DNA of 64,000 nucleotides from UBA1479 sp048263775 (lineage in GTDB: Bacteria; Pseudomonadota; Alphaproteobacteria; Rhodospirillales; Casp-alpha2). The stretch covers positions 372,001-436,000 of the forward strand of contig JBLXDU010000001.1 of the NCBI GenBank assembly GCA_048263775.1, given 5' to 3'. Position numbers and translations under genes: made by a program. Positions 34,379-44,263 of this stretch are shown here, one piece after another (position 1 is the stretch's first letter; the number at the start of each line of letters is the position of its first letter). The notes beneath the pieces were generated by a model. That model was not told where the DNA came from. It was given only the letters and a program-made list of their open reading frames with translations, and ran no database searches.

Positions 34379-35599
34379 ATGCTCAATATCAATCGAGCCG
34401 CAGCAGCGCTTGCGCTAGCAGCGGTGTCTTTGGCGCCATTGTCATTGGCTGCTCAGCAGCCTCAGCGCCTAAGCGCTTTCATCGATCAGACGATCAATCT
34501 CCATCCGGCAATTCGAGCGGCGGAAAAAAACCTGTCCAAAGCCAAAGCGTCAGCGAGTGCGGCGGGTCAGTATCCATACAATCCAGAACTTGAGGCCGGT
34601 TACGAAGAGACAGCAGAAAAATCCAGAGAGTTCGGCCTGTCGCAGACGATCGATGCCTGGGGCCGGCGCGGAGCCGCTGAAGCACAGGCAACCGCAGAAA
34701 TCGAAATCGCTCGCGCGGAATACAATCTTGTACGAACGGATCTGCTAGAAGCCCTGCTCCGAGCGTTGGGCGCCAATAGGAAGCAGATCGCTCTCCGGCA
34801 GTTGGCGGAAAAACGCCTTAACTTAAGCGATCGCTTCCTTACTTTGACTCGCAAGTTTGCTGCTGCCGGTGACATTGGTAGCGCAGATGTGCTGACGGCC
34901 GAAGTCGGACGTTCTAGCGCCGAACTTCAGGTCAGCGCTGCGAAAGCCGCAGTCGCGGATGCTCAGTCTGCGCTTATTGCCCTGGCGGGTGAGCAAAGAA
35001 AGGTATGGCCGGAGCCAGTCGAAATCGTCGGACGGGCCTTTGACGCCCTTACCGCTGATATCGAAAAAACACCCGAAATGATCATGACCCGCGCGACATT
35101 GAACGCGAGCAAGGCAAGTATCCAGGTCGCTGAAAAGTTATGGATGCCGGATCCGACAATCGGCGTGCGAGTTGGAAAGGATGGGGACTCCGATCTCTTT
35201 GGTGTTTCTCTTTCCGTGCCCCTTCCCGTCTGGAACCGTGGGTCGGCTGAAAAGCTCGCCGCATCCGAAGACGCGGCAAGCAAAGAGTTCTTGGTGGTGG
35301 AAACGCGTAGGCGGTTATACGCACGTCTCGCCACAGCGGAAGTGAATTTACGGTCCGCCAGCGAGGCTGTGACACATTGGCGGTCAATCGCGCGGCCGAC
35401 GATCGCCCGTCAGGAAGCGCTTCTAGAACGGCTGTCCGAGGCACGTGAAATCGGTGCTCTGGAATACCTGCAGCAACTCGATCGCCTCTTGGAAACCGAG
35501 GCCTTGGGTATCGAACTGGAACAATCTCTATGGAGCGCATGGATCGATCGCCTGCGTGCCGGCGCAAATCTTCTGACCTGGGTGGAGGAATTGAAATGA
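34379..35599 (+). CDS. czcC: TolC/CzcC family outer-membrane efflux protein
   Basis: 406 aa. A signal peptide (about residues 1-25, LSLAAQQ) precedes two TolC-type repeats with long coiled helices rich in Ala/Glu/Lys (KNLSKAKASASAAGQ; EVNLRSASEAVTHWR). PYNPELEAGYEE and MPDPTIGVRVG are typical of the CzcC group. It forms the outer-membrane channel of a tripartite RND pump. GGAAA precedes the ATG. Its stop overlaps the start of the adaptor gene (ATGA). Confidence 0.88.
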   Translation: MLNINRAAAALALAAVSLAPLSLAAQQPQRLSAFIDQTINLHPAIRAAEKNLSKAKASASAAGQYPYNPELEAGYEETAEKSREFGLSQTIDAWGRRGAAEAQATAEIEIARAEYNLVRTDLLEALLRALGANRKQIALRQLAEKRLNLSDRFLTLTRKFAAAGDIGSADVLTAEVGRSSAELQVSAAKAAVADAQSALIALAGEQRKVWPEPVEIVGRAFDALTADIEKTPEMIMTRATLNASKASIQVAEKLWMPDPTIGVRVGKDGDSDLFGVSLSVPLPVWNRGSAEKLAASEDAASKEFLVVETRRRLYARLATAEVNLRSASEAVTHWRSIARPTIARQEALLERLSEAREIGALEYLQQLDRLLETEALGIELEQSLWSAWIDRLRAGANLLTWVEELK

Positions 35600-36873
35600 A
35601 GAGCAAGAATTTAATGATTTCAGCCTGTGTTGCGGGGCTAATTTTTGTCACTCCCGTGATTGCCTTCGGCGCCGACTCTCACGGGCACGGTCCTGAAGAG
35701 ATTAAAGGTCACGAAGGAAAATCTGATCATTCTGAGGCGTCTTCTAGCGCGCGAGATACGGAAAAAAAGGGCCATTCAGGTAAAGAAGCTGATGGAGATC
35801 ATGCGGAAGGCGAAAAGCCGCATGGCAGTGAAGGGCATGAAGAAAAAAAGGCGGAAGGCATTTCGCTTTCAGAAGCCCAACTCCGAGAAGCCGGTGTGAT
35901 TGTTCGCCCGCTGCAGCCTATGCAGGTGCCCTCTCGGCTGAATGTTCCGGGCGAGGTTCTTTTCAACCAGTACAAGACCCGTATTGTTACTCCGCGGATC
36001 ACGGCGATGGCCCTGAAACGCGAGGCCATCATGGGTCAGCAAGTCCGAAAGGGAGATGTCCTTGCGACCTTATTCAGTGTCGAAATGGCCCAGGCTCAAG
36101 GCGAATACATCGTCGCGTCCACTGAATGGAACCGAGTCCGAAATATCGGGGAAAAAATCGTCTCAGAAAAACGGGCGACCGAAGCTCGTGTAAACCAGCA
36201 ACAAGCCAAGGCACGTCTGATTGCATATGGCCTGACAAAAGATCAAATCGCGGCCCTGTCCGCCCAGGTCTCTCTGGAAGCGCCGGGCCAATTCGACATC
36301 CTTGCGGACCAGGACGGTCTTATCGTGGTCGATGACTTTCTGGTTGGGCAGGTCATCGAGCCGGGCACGCCGATCTATAAAATTACGGATCCGGAATCAC
36401 GATGGATCGAAGCCAGGATCAGCCCCTCGGAAGCACGATTGGTCGAACCAGGTGGTCTGGTCAGGGTCGAAACAGAATCGACAGGTGCTCAAGCGTATGA
36501 GGGGCGAGTCCTCCAGATCGAACAACAAGTCGATGAGAAAACCCGGACCCTGGGCGTGCGGATCGAAGTGATCGACCCTCAGCAACAATTGCGCCCTGGA
36601 CAGTTCGTCACGGTTTCGTTGAACGGGGGCGGACACGAGAACGTGTTGGCCTTACCGAAAAAGGCCGTGCTTCGGGGGCCCGATGGTGATTGGACAGTGT
36701 TTCAACAGGTGTCGGCTGAGAGGTTCGAGCCTGTGGAAATTCGTGTCATTCGAGAAACCTCAGGGTTGGTGGTGTTCGAGGGAATCCCCGTCGGCGCAAA
36801 GGTGGTGACCGACGGTGCTTTCTTCGTGCAGTCGGAGCTCGCGAAAAGCGGGTTCAGCGTTCACAACCACTGA
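35596..36873 (+). CDS. czcB: RND efflux periplasmic adaptor (CzcB/CusB-like)
   Basis: 425 aa. A signal peptide (cleavage after about residue 24) is followed by a His/Glu/Lys-rich linker of about 65 residues (DSHGHGPEE ... HGSEGHEEKK), then barrel-sandwich, hairpin and beta-barrel domains (NVPGEVLFNQYKTRIVTPRITAM; FVTVSLNGGG). The His-rich segment marks heavy-metal adaptors and may hand ions to the pump. It is translationally coupled to czcC and 18 bp upstream of czcA. Confidence 0.9.
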   Translation: MKSKNLMISACVAGLIFVTPVIAFGADSHGHGPEEIKGHEGKSDHSEASSSARDTEKKGHSGKEADGDHAEGEKPHGSEGHEEKKAEGISLSEAQLREAGVIVRPLQPMQVPSRLNVPGEVLFNQYKTRIVTPRITAMALKREAIMGQQVRKGDVLATLFSVEMAQAQGEYIVASTEWNRVRNIGEKIVSEKRATEARVNQQQAKARLIAYGLTKDQIAALSAQVSLEAPGQFDILADQDGLIVVDDFLVGQVIEPGTPIYKITDPESRWIEARISPSEARLVEPGGLVRVETESTGAQAYEGRVLQIEQQVDEKTRTLGVRIEVIDPQQQLRPGQFVTVSLNGGGHENVLALPKKAVLRGPDGDWTVFQQVSAERFEPVEIRVIRETSGLVVFEGIPVGAKVVTDGAFFVQSELAKSGFSVHNH

Positions 36874-36891
36874 TCGGCAGGAACTAGCACC

Positions 36892-39800
36892 ATGTTGAAT
36901 AAGATCATCGACCTTGGGATCCAGGGACGACTTCTCGTCGTCCTTGTCCTGTTTGGAATCATGGCAGGCGCAGCGATTCTGCTGCCCCGTCTTAACCTTG
37001 ACGCTTTTCCGGATGTTACAAATGTTCAAGTCTCGATCAATACGGAAGCACGCGGTCTTGCCGCCGAGGAAGTTGAACAACTGATCACTTACCCGATCGA
37101 GGCAGTGATGTACTCGATGCCGGATGTATCGGAAGTCCGCTCAATATCGAAATCCGGCCTATCGGTTGTCACCGTCGTATTCGCCGAAGGGACAGACATC
37201 TACTTTGCACGCCAACTCACGTTTGAGCGTTTACAGGCGGCAAAAGAACAAATCCCGGAGGGTATCGGTTCTCCTGAAATGGGGCCGAACACGAGTGGTT
37301 TGGGGCAGGTGTTCCAATATGTCCTGCGTTCCGAGGCTACGGATGCCTTCGACGTCACGGCATTGCGTAGTCTGAATGATTGGGTCGTGAAGCTGTTGCT
37401 CATGCCCGTGGATGGCATTACCGAAGTTTTGTCCTTTGGGGGGGAAGTTCGCCAGTATCAAGTGTTGGTCAATCCGGAACGGTTGCTTTCCTACGGCCTG
37501 CATGTCCGCGAAATCCAAGAAGCGATTGAAAACAACAATCGCAATGCGGGCGGGTGGTTCATGGACCGAGGTCAGGAACAACTCGTCATCCGGGGCGTCG
37601 GCTGGGTCAGAAGTGAGCAAGATGGCTTGCGGGACATCGGTAACATACCGATCAAGGAAGAAGACGGTGTCGTTGTTCGGGTGAAGGACGTCGCGGAAGT
37701 CGCCTTCGGAAACGAGATTCGACAAGGGGCCGTTTCGATGACCGCGCGCTCCCCCGACGGATCGCCAGTCCAGTATGGCGAGGTTGTTACGGGAATCATC
37801 CTGAAGCGGACGGGAGCGAATACCAAAGCAACCATCGATGGCGTGAAATCACGATTGCCGATCATCCAGAATGCCCTTCCCAAAGGGGTATTGCTCGAGC
37901 CCATCTATGACCAGGCTGATTTGATTACAAAAGCAGTGGAAACGGTGACACGCGCCTTGATCGAGGCGTTTGCATTGATCGTCGTGATTCTTCTTTTGTT
38001 TTTGATGAACCTGCGGGCGTCGCTCTTGGTTCTGGTCTCCGTGCCTGTGTCGATCGGTCTCGCCTTGATGGCCATGGCTTATTGGGGAGTATCGGCTAAT
38101 CTTATGTCGCTCGGCGGATTGACGATTGCGATCGGCATGATGGTCGATGGTTCCGTCGTGATGATGGAGAACATCTTCAAGCACCTGACCTCCCATGGCG
38201 AGGGGAGTGAACCCCGAACATTGGGGCAGGAGCCTCATGCCTTACGCTTGAGGGTTCAGGAGGCCGCCAAAGAAGTCGGCCGGCCGGTTTTCTTCGCCGT
38301 CCTCATCATCATCGTGGTGTTTGCCCCGCTGTTCAGTCTTGAAGGGGTCGAAGGAAAACTCTTTCAGCCAATGGCGACTTCAATCGTTTTGGCCATGATG
38401 GCATCGCTTGTCGTCGCGCTGATCGTCATTCCCGCGTTGGCGACTTATGCTTTCAGTCGACCGGTCAAACATCGCGACAGTCCCATTTTCAAGCCGATTG
38501 AGGCAACTTACAGGTGGGGACTTGCCAGAGCACTGAACAATCGTATTGCCGTGACTTTGGTGGCGCTTGCGATCTTCCTTGGGTCTCTTGCCACGGTTCC
38601 ATACTTGGGAACGGAGTTCGTGCCGGAACTGGAGGAGGGCACTCTCAATGTCCGGGTAACTCTCGGGCCCTCCGTGAGTCTCGATACCTCTCTCGAGGTC
38701 GCAAAAAAGCTTGAGCGGAAGCTGATCGACTTTCCAGAAGTTACCTACGTTTCCGCACGCGTCGGTCGGCCGGAACTTGGGGGTGATCCGGAACCCGTTT
38801 CCAACATCGAATTATTGGTCGGGCTTTTGCCCGTAGACCAATGGACGTCGGCCGGCGATCGCAAGGGATTGCAGGCTCTGATGGAAGACAAGATGTCTGT
38901 TCATCCGGGTCTATTGTTCTCCTTCTCCCAACCTATCGCGACGCGCGTCGACGAACTGCTTTCGGGTGTGAAAGCTCAATTGGCCGTTAAGCTATTCGGG
39001 CCGGACCTGGACACTCTTGCCAAGAAAGGACAAGAGATCGAGGCATTCATTAAGACTGTGGATGGTACGCGTGATGTTGCCATGGAACAGGTCGTGGGTG
39101 AGGCTCAACTGGTGGTCAGCCCGGACCGCGACCAGTTGGCGCGATACGGCATTCCTGTCAGCCAGGTAATGGACTTGGTGGCCGACGCCATTGGTGGTGT
39201 CTCCGCGGGGCAGGTAATCAGCGGAAACGAACGTTACGATATCTATATCCGCTTGGCTTCGGAGTTTCGTGACAGCACAGAAGCAATCTCAGGCCTTGTC
39301 CTCCAGGCGCCTAACGGCGGATGGGTCCGTCTTCGCGATGTTGCGTCCGTGGACATTATCAGCGGTCCGCCACAGATCCGAAGGGACGATGTGCAAAGGC
39401 GTGTCGTTATTCAGGCAAACGTCGAAGGACGCGACATGGGTGGACTTGTTTCGGAACTGGAGAAACGAATCCCCGAAGCTGTCGAACTCCCACCGGGCTA
39501 CTCGGTGGTATTCGGAGGCCAATTTGAGAATCAACGCCGCGCACAAGAACGTCTGACCATCGTCGTTCCGCTTTCTCTGTGCCTGATATTTCTGTTGCTG
39601 TTCTTCGCCTTTGGGTCCGTTGGTCAGTCGTTCTTGATCATGGTGAATGTGCCACTGGCGCTGATCGGCGGAATCTTCTCGTTGTTCCTCACGGGACAGT
39701 TTCTGTCCGTTCCGGGATCGATCGGCTTTATCGCGTTGTTCGGCGTGGCTGTCTTGAACGGCGTGGTGATGGTCAATGCCATTAACCAGAATATTCTCGG

Positions 39801-40089
39801 CGGAATGGAGCCTGACGAGGCCGTGTATCAAGGCGCGTTGTCGCGTCTTCGGCCCGTTCTAATGACGGCGTTGATTGCCGCACTGGGCTTGATCCCGATG
39901 CTGCTTTCGACGGGTGTTGGATCTGAGGTTCAGCGGCCTTTGGCGACCGTGGTGGTCGGGGGGCTGCTCAGTTCGACATTGCTCACTCTACTTCTCTTGC
40001 CCGCGCTCTACACGTGGTTCTCGCGAGGTATGCTCCGCTATTGGCAGCGTACCCATCAGTCCAACTATCAAACTTCGGAGGTAATGTGA
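36892..40089 (+). CDS. czcA: Heavy-metal RND efflux pump (CzcA/CusA family)
   Basis: 1065 aa, full length, with twelve helices and two large periplasmic loops. The fourth-helix signature reads IAIGMMVDGSVVMMEN (about residues 411-426). The AIG-x3-D form differs from DFG-x3-D of true Zn/Co/Cd CzcA pumps and is nearer the monovalent or unassigned HME classes, so the cargo cannot be called from the family name. Periplasmic cation site residues cannot be judged without a structure. It pumps ions by proton antiport through CzcB and CzcC, and its stop overlaps the lipoprotein start. Confidence 0.9.
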   Translation: MLNKIIDLGIQGRLLVVLVLFGIMAGAAILLPRLNLDAFPDVTNVQVSINTEARGLAAEEVEQLITYPIEAVMYSMPDVSEVRSISKSGLSVVTVVFAEGTDIYFARQLTFERLQAAKEQIPEGIGSPEMGPNTSGLGQVFQYVLRSEATDAFDVTALRSLNDWVVKLLLMPVDGITEVLSFGGEVRQYQVLVNPERLLSYGLHVREIQEAIENNNRNAGGWFMDRGQEQLVIRGVGWVRSEQDGLRDIGNIPIKEEDGVVVRVKDVAEVAFGNEIRQGAVSMTARSPDGSPVQYGEVVTGIILKRTGANTKATIDGVKSRLPIIQNALPKGVLLEPIYDQADLITKAVETVTRALIEAFALIVVILLLFLMNLRASLLVLVSVPVSIGLALMAMAYWGVSANLMSLGGLTIAIGMMVDGSVVMMENIFKHLTSHGEGSEPRTLGQEPHALRLRVQEAAKEVGRPVFFAVLIIIVVFAPLFSLEGVEGKLFQPMATSIVLAMMASLVVALIVIPALATYAFSRPVKHRDSPIFKPIEATYRWGLARALNNRIAVTLVALAIFLGSLATVPYLGTEFVPELEEGTLNVRVTLGPSVSLDTSLEVAKKLERKLIDFPEVTYVSARVGRPELGGDPEPVSNIELLVGLLPVDQWTSAGDRKGLQALMEDKMSVHPGLLFSFSQPIATRVDELLSGVKAQLAVKLFGPDLDTLAKKGQEIEAFIKTVDGTRDVAMEQVVGEAQLVVSPDRDQLARYGIPVSQVMDLVADAIGGVSAGQVISGNERYDIYIRLASEFRDSTEAISGLVLQAPNGGWVRLRDVASVDIISGPPQIRRDDVQRRVVIQANVEGRDMGGLVSELEKRIPEAVELPPGYSVVFGGQFENQRRAQERLTIVVPLSLCLIFLLLFFAFGSVGQSFLIMVNVPLALIGGIFSLFLTGQFLSVPGSIGFIALFGVAVLNGVVMVNAINQNILGGMEPDEAVYQGALSRLRPVLMTALIAALGLIPMLLSTGVGSEVQRPLATVVVGGLLSSTLLTLLLLPALYTWFSRGMLRYWQRTHQSNYQTSEVM

Positions 40090-40526
40090 TGCGTAAACTC
40101 TTTCCTGTAACAGCCGCCCTGTTAGGAGCCATTCTTTTAGCGGGCTGTGCCTCTAACAGCCAAGAAATCACAAAAATGGGTGGCCTTTCGATCAAAGTTG
40201 AAAATACGGCCAGGACCGAGATCGATATGGTCAAAATATGGAAAAGGGAAGATGGCGAGCTCATTCTTACCGGGCGAATTATGCAGCGTGGGTACGGGCG
40301 GCTGATCCGGGGGCATGTAGATGTTGAGTTCGTCGACAATGGTACGAATGCGCAGCGGCAATATGTCGGCGAAATTCAACGAGCGATACCGATCACGAAG
40401 CACTTCAAGCGAGCGAACTTCGATTCCAATTTAGGGAACTTGGAATTGGCCGCAGGGCAATTGAACCTGCGTTACCACGAAGAAGCTCACCAGCTTGAGC
40501 CGATGGAACTGAAGAAGAATACGTGA
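40089..40526 (+). CDS. Small lipoprotein, paralogue of the gene at 17523
   Basis: 145 aa with lipobox LAGC (Cys20 or so). The mature part has KIWKREDGELILTGRIMQRG, RGHVDVEF, and NLRYHEEAH near the end, aligning block by block with the lipoprotein at 17523. GGAGG precedes the ATG, which overlaps the czcA stop. A pump-associated outer-membrane or periplasmic lipoprotein of unknown function. A strong terminator closes the operon. Confidence 0.72.
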   Translation: MRKLFPVTAALLGAILLAGCASNSQEITKMGGLSIKVENTARTEIDMVKIWKREDGELILTGRIMQRGYGRLIRGHVDVEFVDNGTNAQRQYVGEIQRAIPITKHFKRANFDSNLGNLELAAGQLNLRYHEEAHQLEPMELKKNT

Positions 40527-40560
40527 TTGCTTATCACAGCTGGAATGTATGAAACATGGA

Positions 40561-40590
40561 GAGGCCCGCATTTTGCGGGCCTCTTTTTTT
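40561..40590 (+). terminator. Terminator of the czc-type operon
   Basis: GAGGCCCGC and GCGGGCCTC form the stem around ATTTT, followed by seven T. It ends region 1. Confidence 0.92.
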
Positions 40591-41041
40591 AGCGTACGTT
40601 ATGCGACTGCAGGTAACCAAACGGGAACAAAATAAGTAATCAGAAGTAGCCGAGAGCCTCCAGAGAGGCGGGATGGGGAGCTTCGTGATAGCCAGAATTC
40701 AAAAGCATTTAAGCACTTATCTTTACTTTACATACAAGAATAAATTAAGAATTTTACTGTGTTTTCAAGTACAACTCTTTCGGCCGCTAAATTGACGCCT
40801 CAATTTCGTGGAGGGACGAAGCGCGTGAGTATGATTATTCCCGCGTACCCAAGTAGCTGAAACAATTTGATTCAAGCGATCTTTGCGTGACTTTTGTCAT
40901 TAAGTGGCATGAGCAACTACAACTCACTGAATAAGCTAATAACGTTAGGCCCCTTGGCAAATGCTAGGGAAACGCACCATTAGAGATGTTAAGCTGAGAG
41001 TGTTGATAGTTCGCAATCGACCTCTGGGGTAGGGGCAGGCA
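40591..41041. other. AT-rich intergenic boundary
   Basis: About 450 bp with no supported gene. Composition drops sharply (a run of AT-rich sequence around 40690-40760) compared with the metal island, and the genes that follow are of a different kind. It probably marks the junction between metal island and defence island. No terminal repeats or integrase were seen. Confidence 0.5.
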
Positions 41042-41950
41042 ATGAACACCCACTTTCGAATAGCACATCTCTCGGATCTGCATCTGACAGAAAAGGACAG
41101 TGACAGACGGCTGGAGCCCAAACTGCCGGGTAACAGGCTGCAGGGCATGAACAAGTCGTTCGCCGAATTGCTGAACTCCGACAAGATCCGGAACTCGGAC
41201 ATCATTCTGGTTACCGGCGACGTTACGGACAAAGGGGAGCTGCCGGCGTGGAAGAATTTCGACAGAATCCTCAGGGAAGCAGGCGTCCGGAGCAGAACGC
41301 ACATCGTCATCGGAAATCATGATATATGTGGCGTGGACGCTTTTTTCCGTCTTTCGGACAGGCGCCGCCTGCGCGCGTTTGATGTCAGCCGTCTGAAAAG
41401 GTCGCTCTCCGAAATCGGCTTTCGACATGATTACCCGTGGGTGGAAATTCTCAGAGAGGATATCGCGCTGTTTGGCATCGATTCCAACAATGCCGGTAAT
41501 GCAGGCTCCCACGACAATGCAATTGGCCGCATAGGGAAGTTCCAGCTCGAGGCGCTTGCCCGCCTATTACGGAAGCACCGGGATATTCCGATAAAGATCG
41601 TTGCGCTGCACCACAGTCCCAATATGCCAGAGCGGGCAACCCAGGTCAGGCGTAAGGGCACTGCAGATCCCGAATGGGTCAGGTATACCCATGAAATTCC
41701 CCAGGAAGATCGCTGGGCACTCCGTTATATGGCACTCTCGCACGGAGTAAGGCTTATGGTGCACGGACATCTGCACGAGGACGAAGACAGGCGGGTCAAT
41801 GGCATCCGAATTATCGGTGCGCTAAGCTCGACACAACCGGTTACCGAGGGCGCGCGATCCTTCTTCCAGTTTAACCGCTACGACGTGGTTAAAACCGATG
41901 CGAACAGTTACCGGATAAACAGGGAGGTGTGTCGGGTTAATCTGACGTGA
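41042..41950 (+). CDS. Calcineurin-like metallophosphoesterase
   Basis: 302 aa with the complete motif set of the family: LSDLHL, VTGDVTDKGE, VIGNHD, ALHHSPN and MVHGHLHED, giving all residues of the di-metal centre. Fold members cleave phosphodiesters such as cyclic nucleotides or DNA ends. Beside a CBASS operon, a cyclic-nucleotide phosphodiesterase or nuclease is conceivable, but the substrate is unknown. The ATG follows GGGGCAGG. It is convergent with the 605-aa gene at 42041, so they are not one operon. Confidence 0.85.
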   Translation: MNTHFRIAHLSDLHLTEKDSDRRLEPKLPGNRLQGMNKSFAELLNSDKIRNSDIILVTGDVTDKGELPAWKNFDRILREAGVRSRTHIVIGNHDICGVDAFFRLSDRRRLRAFDVSRLKRSLSEIGFRHDYPWVEILREDIALFGIDSNNAGNAGSHDNAIGRIGKFQLEALARLLRKHRDIPIKIVALHHSPNMPERATQVRRKGTADPEWVRYTHEIPQEDRWALRYMALSHGVRLMVHGHLHEDEDRRVNGIRIIGALSSTQPVTEGARSFFQFNRYDVVKTDANSYRINREVCRVNLT

Positions 41951-42040
41951 ACCCGGCTTTCTGTTCGAGTTGGCTGACTAACGAACCCGGAAAAGAGATG
42001 GTAATCCGCTACCGGTTGGCTGGGGACAGTTGGAAGCCGC

Positions 42041-43858
42041 TCAGGGGCGGCATACGACGTAGCCGCGGACGCCCATTTCCGCACACGCCGAAAAATAGGA
42101 CATCAGCAGCCAGTAAAGCTGAACAAAATATGGAGGCGGCGCTACTCCGTTTTGCGCGTCATTGAATACCTGCTGCACCTGGTTGCGACTGAGGGAAGAC
42201 GTTACAATGAATGCCCTCTGGAGGACGTCAGGAGTCGTCCGGACACTGTCCATTTTCTCTTCAATATCCGGCTGAGCGCCACCCCTCAACAACCGTGATA
42301 TGGCTGTCTGCACCCCATCATTCCGGTACATATCATCCCACCGATCGAGCTTCGCGGCTGTCATCTCGGCAGGAAGCGCCATTCGTCCCAGGTTCTTGAT
42401 CGCCTGACCCACAGCATCATGAAACTTTGACGCGCTGAGCGACTGATCGCCATGCTTGGCATGATAAAAGCTGATCATTACCGGATTGGTCCCGGTGCTC
42501 AGACCAATAAAATCAGCCCATTCGTCACCAAGGTCATCGCACATCAGAACATCATCATGCGCTATGACATCAACAACGGCCCGGAAGACCGAATTTGCGG
42601 CAAACTCCGTCTGGTTGGCCTGAAATTGGCCCTTCTCGCTGTCGGCATTGTCCAGTGACTGCTCGACCTGAAGGTGCGCAAGGAACATTTCCCCGCCGCC
42701 GACCAGCGCCTCATCCCGAAACAGGGAACCGTTGATATACGCAAGCGCGAGATCGCTGAAGAGGACCATGAACAGGTCGTTCTGATCCAGATAGCGTGCG
42801 AGGGTTTTTGCATCGGGATCAGCGCCAAGAGGTGTCGAGCATTTTTCTACTGAAATTCCGGCAATTTCGGCGAGGTCGAGTGCAGCCAGCGAAATGCGCG
42901 TTTTCCCGACCTTGAGATTGCCAATCTCGTCATCATTGCGGATATCGATGATCCGGAGTTTGTTGCCTTCGGCGACGATGGGCAACGGAGACTCGATTGA
43001 TTCAAGAACAGCTTCAACCTGATCCTTGTTGAGTTCAACTGGCTGATCATTCTCCGTGCGGACCAGCCGAACTTTGTCGTCAGCGTCGAAGATGTTGTCT
43101 GCAAGGCCGATTACATCAATGCCGACGAAAGTAGGTTCTGTACCGTCATTTAAGGACGACAGATCGAGCGGTCTCGCAAAGTTTCGAATGAATGCAGAGA
43201 CTTCACCGGCATCGGCCTCCAGTGAGGTGATGATCCGCCTTGCCCACGCGATCATTTCCTGATGGCCCGCCCGATCGGAGCGCTCCGAAATCCGTCCCGT
43301 GCTGGGCGTGGCCGAATACACCCCGTCTGGGCGTTTTACGCTGTATCCCTGGGGGATGAATCGGCTCGCGCTTGCTGTGGCTATCGTGTTTTCCAGATCT
43401 CTTGCTTCGAGTGACTTTGAACGAAGCGCCTGTCTGGAGACGGACATGTTGCGAAGCCTCAGTTTCTCGAATGTTGCTTCATTGGTCGCAATTGCGCGCT
43501 CAACCCGCCCGTGGCCGACCGTCTCGAGATATTCACTTTTGAATGATGACGGCAGGTCGAGGCCCGATTTAAACAGCGCAACGTATTCCCCGTATTCAAC
43601 AAGCATAAGAAAGCCGAAAATTCGTTCATTCGCTTCGGCGGGAGGTTTAAGGAACGAGGCCTTGCGCGCGAATGAAAAACAGATGGCTGAATAAATCGCG
43701 TTTTCACTTGTCTCCCGGGTTTCCCGGAAAAGGTTCCGTTTGGGATCATCGGCAGCGCGTCGCAGGTCCACGAACAGGTTGCTTATTGCGGCATTGGTGA
43801 GCCGCTTTTTGCAACGGTAGAAGTAGCCGGCACGATTGATATCCAGGTGCTGGATCAT
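42041..43858 (-). CDS. Unrecognised 605-aa protein, possible defence nuclease
   Basis: No named family could be assigned. The N-terminal two thirds are charged alpha/beta sequence. The C-terminal third has DDLGDEWADFIGL followed by MISFYHAKHG and SLSASKFHDAVGQAIKNLG. The spacing of acidic residues and a Lys in a hydrophobic strand (SFYHAK) recalls PD-(D/E)xK-type sites and resembles the tail pattern of TIGR04141/DUF6119 proteins (FIHVKR...LSHLFSQG). That resemblance is by eye only. It lies alone on the minus strand between the metallophosphoesterase and CBASS, in a defence setting. Confidence 0.6.
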   Translation of the reverse strand: MIQHLDINRAGYFYRCKKRLTNAAISNLFVDLRRAADDPKRNLFRETRETSENAIYSAICFSFARKASFLKPPAEANERIFGFLMLVEYGEYVALFKSGLDLPSSFKSEYLETVGHGRVERAIATNEATFEKLRLRNMSVSRQALRSKSLEARDLENTIATASASRFIPQGYSVKRPDGVYSATPSTGRISERSDRAGHQEMIAWARRIITSLEADAGEVSAFIRNFARPLDLSSLNDGTEPTFVGIDVIGLADNIFDADDKVRLVRTENDQPVELNKDQVEAVLESIESPLPIVAEGNKLRIIDIRNDDEIGNLKVGKTRISLAALDLAEIAGISVEKCSTPLGADPDAKTLARYLDQNDLFMVLFSDLALAYINGSLFRDEALVGGGEMFLAHLQVEQSLDNADSEKGQFQANQTEFAANSVFRAVVDVIAHDDVLMCDDLGDEWADFIGLSTGTNPVMISFYHAKHGDQSLSASKFHDAVGQAIKNLGRMALPAEMTAAKLDRWDDMYRNDGVQTAISRLLRGGAQPDIEEKMDSVRTTPDVLQRAFIVTSSLSRNQVQQVFNDAQNGVAPPPYFVQLYWLLMSYFSACAEMGVRGYVVCRP

Positions 43859-44263
43859 CGCGATTTCTGCCTTTTCCTGAATTCAAGCCGCTGGACGAAA
43901 TTGATTCATCGCTGGCGAAACACCACAGACCCCCTCTATGGGGTAGCAGCGTTCCAATTTCCGCTAATGCCTTAAGCTAACAGCAATTCTATCAGTTCGA
44001 ATTTCTGAATACTCGCCATAGTATTATCACGCAAGGAACGTAAATCGCTCGCTCTGCAAATATGCCTTCAACGTTTCGCTGGCACAGCGACAACCGAAAA
44101 TATAGCCATACTGTGTACTGAATAAAGATTGGCGAAAACTGACGGCGCCTATAAGAGGTTCCTTTCGTCTTAGCTGCCCTCAACATGGCTCAAAGCGGCG
44201 ATTAACGTGGCAGCGCCCCCACCGGTAAAAGGCGCATGAGGTTCCTAGAAGCGCCATCTGAAC
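43859..44263. other. Intergenic region between CBASS and the 605-aa gene
   Basis: 405 bp, moderately AT-rich, with no frame supported by ribosome site or composition. A small hairpin (CCCCCTCTATGGGG, near 43931) is the only structure noticed. It separates two minus-strand units and should hold the promoter of the 605-aa gene. Confidence 0.4.

Noticed and set aside
40591..41041. Small RNA or cryptic gene at the metal/defence boundary
   Set aside because: Only AT-rich sequence; no stable hairpin with T-tract beyond the czc terminator and no supported frame.
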